A stretch of 64,000 bases of DNA from a virus, in IMG/VR virus record IMGVR_UViG_3300034198_009894, positions 1 to 64,000 of that record. One strand, written 5' to 3'. The position numbers and the translations under genes were made by a program. Every line of letters begins with the position of its first letter. Position 1 is the first letter of the stretch. This document shows, piece by piece, positions 61,001 through 64,000 of this stretch. The notes beneath the pieces were generated by a model, which saw only the letters and a list, made by a program, of their open reading frames with translations, was not told where the DNA came from and searched no databases.

Positions 61001-61765
61001 TAGCGACATTACCCAATTATTTTTAGTACTCAGTATTCCACTATCGTCTATATTTAACCCGTCTCCAATGATGACTCCACCCAAGCGACTGGTTGTTGAA
61101 GTTGGAAGTGTATAGGATATTACACCATCAACGCTTATTGCTATAGTAGTACCATCAACTTTAACTCCACCCAGTGTATTTGATCCAGCTATTGGTAACA
61201 CATAAGGTATAGCAGATAGTTTCCCTTCAGAATCAATAACAAGTCCTGCGCCTGTTTTGACTCCTCCCAACTCATTATTGTTTGCTATTGGCAATGTATA
61301 TTGCTGAGCACTAATTATGCCGTCTTCAGTTATTGTTATTGTGCTGTTATCAATCTTTACTCCACCAACGCTGCCACCACTAGCAATTGGTAGAGAATAT
61401 GATCCAGCGCTTAGCACTCCATCACTGTCTATTGTTAGATTGTCTCCGATCTTGACTCCACCTAGTGTATTGGCAGAGGCTGGACGAAGTATATAAGCGT
61501 CTCCAGTAGTGCTTGAAATTTCTCCAGTTATCGGATCTACTACTATAGTAGTGCCATCAACTTTAACTCCGCCCAACGTGCTAGCACTTGCTACAGGCAA
61601 CTGATAGGGAGTGCCAGTGCCGACAAATATGCCGCCGACTGTTTTTCCATCGCCGACTCTAATAGAGTTAGTTATCGGGTCGTACCATAAGCGACCCTCT
61701 TGCCCTATTTTTTCTTCTGCCGACTGTGAATTTCTACTGGTAAAAAAATCCTGAGTGTAAGACAC
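55046..61765 (-). CDS. Giant tail fibre protein (2239 aa), GTG start
   Basis: The start codon is GTG at 61765, after TTAAGGA and a late octamer. The N-terminus DFFTSRNSQSAEEKIGQEGRLWYDPI, then RVGDGKTVGG, is a typical fibre start. Next come about seven LGGVKVDGTTI ... DGVIS repeats (61130-61620), a central region with about seven 39-residue AAKSGDNSDITSLSGLTTPLS repeats (59180-59990), long beta-helical stretches, and the tip ending FINGVLQREGATKSYMVTG ... SDEITIYSFV. Host-range determinant by analogy. Confidence 0.85.
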   Translation of the reverse strand: MSYTQDFFTSRNSQSAEEKIGQEGRLWYDPITNSIRVGDGKTVGGIFVGTGTPYQLPVASASTLGGVKVDGTTIVVDPITGEISSTTGDAYILRPASANTLGGVKIGDNLTIDSDGVLSAGSYSLPIASGGSVGGVKIDNSTITITEDGIISAQQYTLPIANNNELGGVKTGAGLVIDSEGKLSAIPYVLPIAGSNTLGGVKVDGTTIAISVDGVISYTLPTSTTSRLGGVIIGDGLNIDDSGILSTKNNWVMSLSAGPGISLSSSTGAVTVSSRVATMSVLGSVTVDNSTIVVNQTGRISVTTDGIVGTVKSVSVNSSNGFTGEVSSASTYPSITIGTYINGITKGVNGGLQTAEPNIDYQLPVSLTTNDVTGSATFTNNVLNIPVYQGVVTLQTVGTSGAATFDNNVLNIPQYGSVNSVTITSTDLTVGGTNPITRSGTITLSLNTVPISKGGTGRTSFDSGFVVSDGNALSTIAAISGASITGDISGKSSGLTQVLSPQFGGTGYDNLSSTITAMLPDQTGNENKVLTTDGGGILSWVEPLATSVKSVNVNGGTTGLTTTGGPVTGANGGIGIITLGGVLSVNNGGTGSTNAAEARESLKAAKSGDNSDITSLSGLTTPLSVAQGGTNASTPALARIELEVAKSGVNNDITRLSALTTPLTIAQGGTNASTPSVARTNLGAAKSGDNSDITSLSGLTTPLSVDQGGTGSKTPTGARANLGAAKSGDNSDITSLSGLTTPLSVNQGGTGSKTPEGARANLEVAKSGDNSDITSLSGLTTPLSVNQGGTGLSTLIGPNRALFSTSALTLMADVLPVLAGGTGGTTADSARINLVAAKSGANSDITSLSGLTTPLSIEQGGTGTSDPSAAINSFLPPQAGKKDFVLTTNGTNIRWDTAKPGAVGLNGQLQYNNEGFLGGTSRISYDGRGELTVGSGLSELFLIVGQEAKSITNGGSSVEIKGGDSFAIEGLTIPPAGNLYLTGGRGFGLADSGFISFSTGEPSEEVFRINSSGSWAFNKIETDTGEQNHILISRGTSQSPKWDSMIASYSKRGMVLIHPPVGDVQYGGLQLVGHPAGLGISLRAKVAEIDHDTLRDPEGRGMIKVNTINVGNQIIPDQSGKNFHFLTTDGFGVSTEEGTKSGTLRWEELPLATYGAASRPGVIKINQEHLLLDIHGQLGFNNEFFGDLFYNEFFPNQEGNQGKVLSTTGGSLFWAEMEAFIPRAGVGSEGKLGGVRLDGETIITETEGIIKVDIGGIFPVGNTTSGHGEYLTYNYNSGKIQLGWAPVQASGLEIATTNRLGVVKPDGTTIQVAHDGTLSTDIRNLLPPHPNDGNSYYLQYRYVPYEETTPELWNGYDLFWESAPVPIANYIQPGIVALNSNSMYIDPATDQISARALSLDTLEQEDYNSFIYADGGARKTQYARTVKYIHNGYEPSLDPRIYVPNSALVLGDRFRNTDSVTHEFGITSESWTNLRIYTSNSGSRPGYGYHTGTISIVGGHASGRERPTWEPEDIGIGSIFIKAGDGVAGAPSPGGFSPSSPGADIYIEAGEGYISSELDPNNNPYKQEGGQIIFKTAKYEDAKRVFTIWNTGAWQLGEMGQDSEGGGDPKIGLPGQPLLSAGGDTTPYWGTLSIEYGGTAATNKVDALTNLLPDQELAENYVLASNGTNAFWASLSGDSLVPTATEGRLGLVKPDGITTRTDDNGVISVITGGVVGTVNSVEMSGGTTGLTTLGGPITDRGTFTLGGTLKIEHGGTGATTAEAGIKKLLPTQDSSTAGKSLVSDGSTAEWIYPTTVISRGVNKNLLFNKDGVIDGITDINYVAQSALRLGSAWSDEDDNNFFTIFGASNVDGTSITQTSVNVPGPVSLVLQSGASNLSNRFGADIFLKAGSASGEESTGGNVYIDGGTSALGSGGNIIFRTAKDPASPLIEIVEIDNSGKIGINGEYGTEGMVLTSGGADTPALWKFPSVNLGGLVGSTLPSTITHSSLQQVGKLERLNVEELRFLNQYNFLPHGGLRIAGNQGWIGNNSNPRASLEVIHTRLEPDDNGNEILMNNEYSVQIQPTKEATIISSIRYQKVFDDIENSIESNNATDLVIKSKSIDLQTVNYQKDEEVTFTNDNIPGFDSQLKIHSSGQWDIQGQSGTAGQVLTSSGTGAAPQWKSAGPKYQEITATAGQIVITTTVKTVAKTDDTVYIQVFINGVLQREGATKSYMVTGTKEITFNQELQASDEITIYSFV
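59180..59990 (-). repeat. Tandem 39-residue repeats in giant fibre
   Basis: About seven units spaced near 117-120 bp, each encoding AKSG(D/A)NSDITSLSGLTTPLS and QGGT. Several units are nearly identical at DNA level, and related units occur in the next fibre gene near 54830-54970. Confidence 0.8.
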
Positions 61766-61788
61766 TTGATATCCTTAATGTTTAGTAG

Positions 61789-61796
61789 TATTTATT
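61789..61796 (-). promoter_or_regulatory. Late octamer AATAAATA
   Basis: 23 nt upstream of the GTG start at 61765. Confidence 0.6.
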
Positions 61797-61817
61797 CTTA
61801 CTGTGTCAGTAAAGATA

Positions 61818-64000
61818 TCAATTGCTGCTTTGTATTGATGGGCCGCTCGCGTCAGGGAAAGAACGTCCAGATCCAGAAATAACTCTAACTGCTCCCCAAG
61901 CACCTCCGCCCCCAGCATTATAATTTTTAATTCCGTTTCCAACTACTATTGGTATTATTTGCCCGGGTGTAACCACAATGTTATTTTTCCACCCCAGACC
62001 ACCACCGCCACCGCCTGCTGCTGGAGTACTGGCAAAATACCCTCCTGCGCCACCGCCAAACAGTCCGCCAAAACTATTTGTCCAGTACTGAGTTCCAAAG
62101 CTTCCTCCCCAGCTTCCGTACCCATTTTGAGTAAATGGTGAGCTACCGCCACCACCTCCACCGCCCCCATCAGCGACAGCATTTCCGCTAGTAGAACCTA
62201 TTCCGTATATGCCAACTCCCAATCCACCTAAAGGCGTCGTGATAATCGGATTTAAGCCTACACCTCCGTTCCCGCGATATCCGGCCGCACCACCACCGCT
62301 GCCGCCTCTCAAAACCGTTAAAACAGTATAAGTATCTCCTCCGTTTCCTCCATTGGCGCCGCCAGTTCCAACATAAGAACCTCCAACTGTTCCGTTTGCT
62401 CCGTATCCAATCACCTCAGTAGTTCCAAAAGTGCTATCGCCTGCTTTAACAGCCAGCCCTCTGCCTGATCCTGCGCCAACGCAAACAACACTAACATTGT
62501 ATACACCATCTGGTACTACATAGTAATACGTACCTGGTTTATCAAATACTGTATCTGTAATCTTACTCTTGTATCTGATAATTACTGTGCCCGATCCACC
62601 TAGTCCCCCGCCTCCTCCACCACCGCCTCCAGTGTTAGCTTGCCCATTGGTGGCCGCAACTGCTGGAACAGTATTTCTGTGTCCATTACCACCGCCTCCT
62701 ATTCCGCCGAGTCCATTAAGTCCCACGGTGGCACTATAGCCATTGTCTGACGACACTCCACCTCCTCCGCCACCTCCATAGTACTTATTGGTAAATGAAA
62801 CTAACCGTCCTAATCCACCGTCTCCAGCAGAACAGCTTAGTGTGTTGCCACCCACAGCTCCAGCTCCACCGCCGCCGGCTCCTCTATGAACATAGCACGC
62901 GCTCCAGGGAGTAGCTGTGCCTCCACTATTTCCCTGCGTGGAGAACCCCGCTCCAGGACTAGTAGCACCATATCCTATACCAGTTGGCATATAGTATCCA
63001 ACTGCTCCTCCTCCAGACGCGCCGCTCAGACCCGAGGTAGCACTGTTATAAGCTAGCCAATTTCCACCACTTCCTCCGCCATAAGCTTCAAATGTTGGGC
63101 TAGTCAGCACTTTTGATACTGGTCCCACTGTAGTTATAGTAGCGTTTGTGATACTTCCATCTAAGAATGGATCCGGAGTGGCTGAACCAAATGGTCCTAC
63201 TGTGACCACTGTTGGGTTGCTTACTTTAGTGATAGTTAAGTTATTATTGCTACCGTCAACTATCTGTTCTGCGTTGGCAGTTAGTAGCGTTGTATTTGCT
63301 ATAGCAGTCAATGAACTAGTAGGGGCTATACTATCAATGTATAGTGCTCTTCCCTTGACTACTCTAAAATTACTTATATAACCTTTTAGTAAGTATGAAG
63401 TGCTATAGTACCCACCGATGGCAACACCTGTACAGCTATAATTTGTAGTATCAATTCTACTTGCGGCCGGAACGCCATTTATATAAACTGTGGTTCTACC
63501 ACTTCTGCGAATCAGAGCAAAATGTGTCCAAACGTTAATCACTGCTGTTGCTCCAGTGTTGGCGGCCGTACCCGCCCAGTACACGCTATACGGAGCCCCA
63601 GCCACGTTGTCTACGTACAATCCAATAGTATTACTAGCAGAAGCATTTAATCCAATTGAATTTCCACTTAGTTGAAATATTCCGCGATTCTCAGTAGTAG
63701 TTAAGTATACCCATCCTTCAACAGTAAAATCTCCGGTGCCAAAGTTGAACGCAGTTGAATTACTAGTGCTCAGATAATCTCCGGTGCCATCAAAGAACAC
63801 ACTACGAGATTGAGTAGTAACAGCAGTTGATGTAAATGGACTAGAAAGAATTGGTCTAACATCAGCACGAGCGGTAAAACTGAGATTATTTGTACTGTTA
63901 TCAACAAACAAAGCGCCCTGACAAGTTAATAGCGTAGTATTAACTGTAGCAGACAGTGGAGTGGTGCTTGGCGTAAAGTTAGCGGTATAAACAGCGGTAC
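61818..64000 (-). CDS. LamG-domain and glycine-rich fibre, N-terminus beyond window
   Basis: The frame is open to the window edge (at least 726 residues). An upstream segment ending TTLLTCQGALFVDNSTNN looks like the end of another LamG-type domain. A laminin-G/concanavalin-like domain follows: SVFFDGTGDYLSTSNS, DFTVEGWVYL, WTHFALIRRSGRTTVYINGV, GYISNFRVVKGRALY. The C-terminal half is glycine-rich with many GGGGG runs and ends FPDASGPSIQSSN. Gly-rich blocks form compact polyglycine-type tips in phage adhesins. Probable receptor-binding protein. Confidence 0.82.
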   Translation of the reverse strand, partial: TAVYTANFTPSTTPLSATVNTTLLTCQGALFVDNSTNNLSFTARADVRPILSSPFTSTAVTTQSRSVFFDGTGDYLSTSNSTAFNFGTGDFTVEGWVYLTTTENRGIFQLSGNSIGLNASASNTIGLYVDNVAGAPYSVYWAGTAANTGATAVINVWTHFALIRRSGRTTVYINGVPAASRIDTTNYSCTGVAIGGYYSTSYLLKGYISNFRVVKGRALYIDSIAPTSSLTAIANTTLLTANAEQIVDGSNNNLTITKVSNPTVVTVGPFGSATPDPFLDGSITNATITTVGPVSKVLTSPTFEAYGGGSGGNWLAYNSATSGLSGASGGGAVGYYMPTGIGYGATSPGAGFSTQGNSGGTATPWSACYVHRGAGGGGAGAVGGNTLSCSAGDGGLGRLVSFTNKYYGGGGGGGVSSDNGYSATVGLNGLGGIGGGGNGHRNTVPAVAATNGQANTGGGGGGGGGLGGSGTVIIRYKSKITDTVFDKPGTYYYVVPDGVYNVSVVCVGAGSGRGLAVKAGDSTFGTTEVIGYGANGTVGGSYVGTGGANGGNGGDTYTVLTVLRGGSGGGAAGYRGNGGVGLNPIITTPLGGLGVGIYGIGSTSGNAVADGGGGGGGGSSPFTQNGYGSWGGSFGTQYWTNSFGGLFGGGAGGYFASTPAAGGGGGGLGWKNNIVVTPGQIIPIVVGNGIKNYNAGGGGAWGAVRVISGSGRSFPDASGPSIQSSN

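Overview
The window is a 64 kb piece of a T4-like contractile-tailed phage (myovirus), AT-rich and densely coded, almost entirely on the minus strand. The evidence is a T4-type virion set: tail sheath (gp18), tail tube (gp19), a tube/cap paralogue, head completion nuclease (gp4), a terminase small-subunit-like protein, neck proteins (gp13- and gp14-like), sheath terminator (gp15) and a PAAR spike tip. A T4-type nucleotide-metabolism set accompanies them: NrdA, NrdB, glutaredoxin, thymidylate synthase, DHFR, dNMP kinase and a MazG-like pyrophosphohydrolase. The host cannot be named from the sequence. The promoters are sigma70-like (TTGACA-17-TATACT), and the lysis genes (SleB-type hydrolase, GH19 endolysin, Rz/Rz1 spanins) point to a Gram-negative host.

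Layout. 1-1150: small early genes behind a sigma70 promoter. 1213-2130: tRNA-Arg(UCU), a Thr(UGU)-like tRNA and a GIY-YIG nuclease gene sitting between tRNA remnants. 2219-2960: three micro-ORFs, terminators and structured DNA. 2958-7619: cell-wall hydrolase, large virion protein, PAAR tip, Sm-like protein, glutaredoxin. 7646-13291: nrdB, a class II aldolase-family gene, and nrdA broken into two genes by a split intein with a GIY-YIG nuclease gene between them. 13421-24093: giant proteins built of putative-Ig (PIG) repeats. 24095-37701: endolysin, an acidic cassette-repeat protein, terminase/head/tail genes, dNMP kinase, neck. 37702-38176: gene-free, hairpin-rich region (candidate structured RNA). 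38177-40202: small metabolic/early genes. 40336-44053 (plus strand): neck, sheath terminator, Nudix. 44094-49768: virion protein, metalloprotease, spanins, thyA with a nuclease gene at its 3' end, DHFR, conserved proteins. 49815-53271: a VWA-metalloprotease/MoxR ATPase pair and small early genes. 53307-64000: three large repetitive tail-fibre genes, the last running off the window.

Two promoter classes can be read by eye. Early/host-type promoters share TTGACAATAAAT and a TATACT-like -10. Late promoters are T4-like octamers of the form (T/C/G/A)ATAAATA placed just before virion and lysis genes; several lie only 4-5 nt from the start codon, implying leaderless mRNAs.

The most striking feature is the fractured nrdA. 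The N-terminal gene ends in only about 21 intein residues, and the C-terminal gene begins with about 133 intein residues ending in His-Asn before a Ser. The free-standing nuclease between them has its ribosome-binding site buried in a hairpin whose loop and 5' arm form a late promoter. Other mobile elements in the window seem to repair what they invade: the thyA-linked nuclease ends in a copy of a ThyA C-terminus, and a tRNA-Arg gene lies inside the remnants of what may be another tRNA-Arg. A short DNA repeat encoding QGVAEG flanks cassettes inside one protein and recurs out of frame elsewhere.
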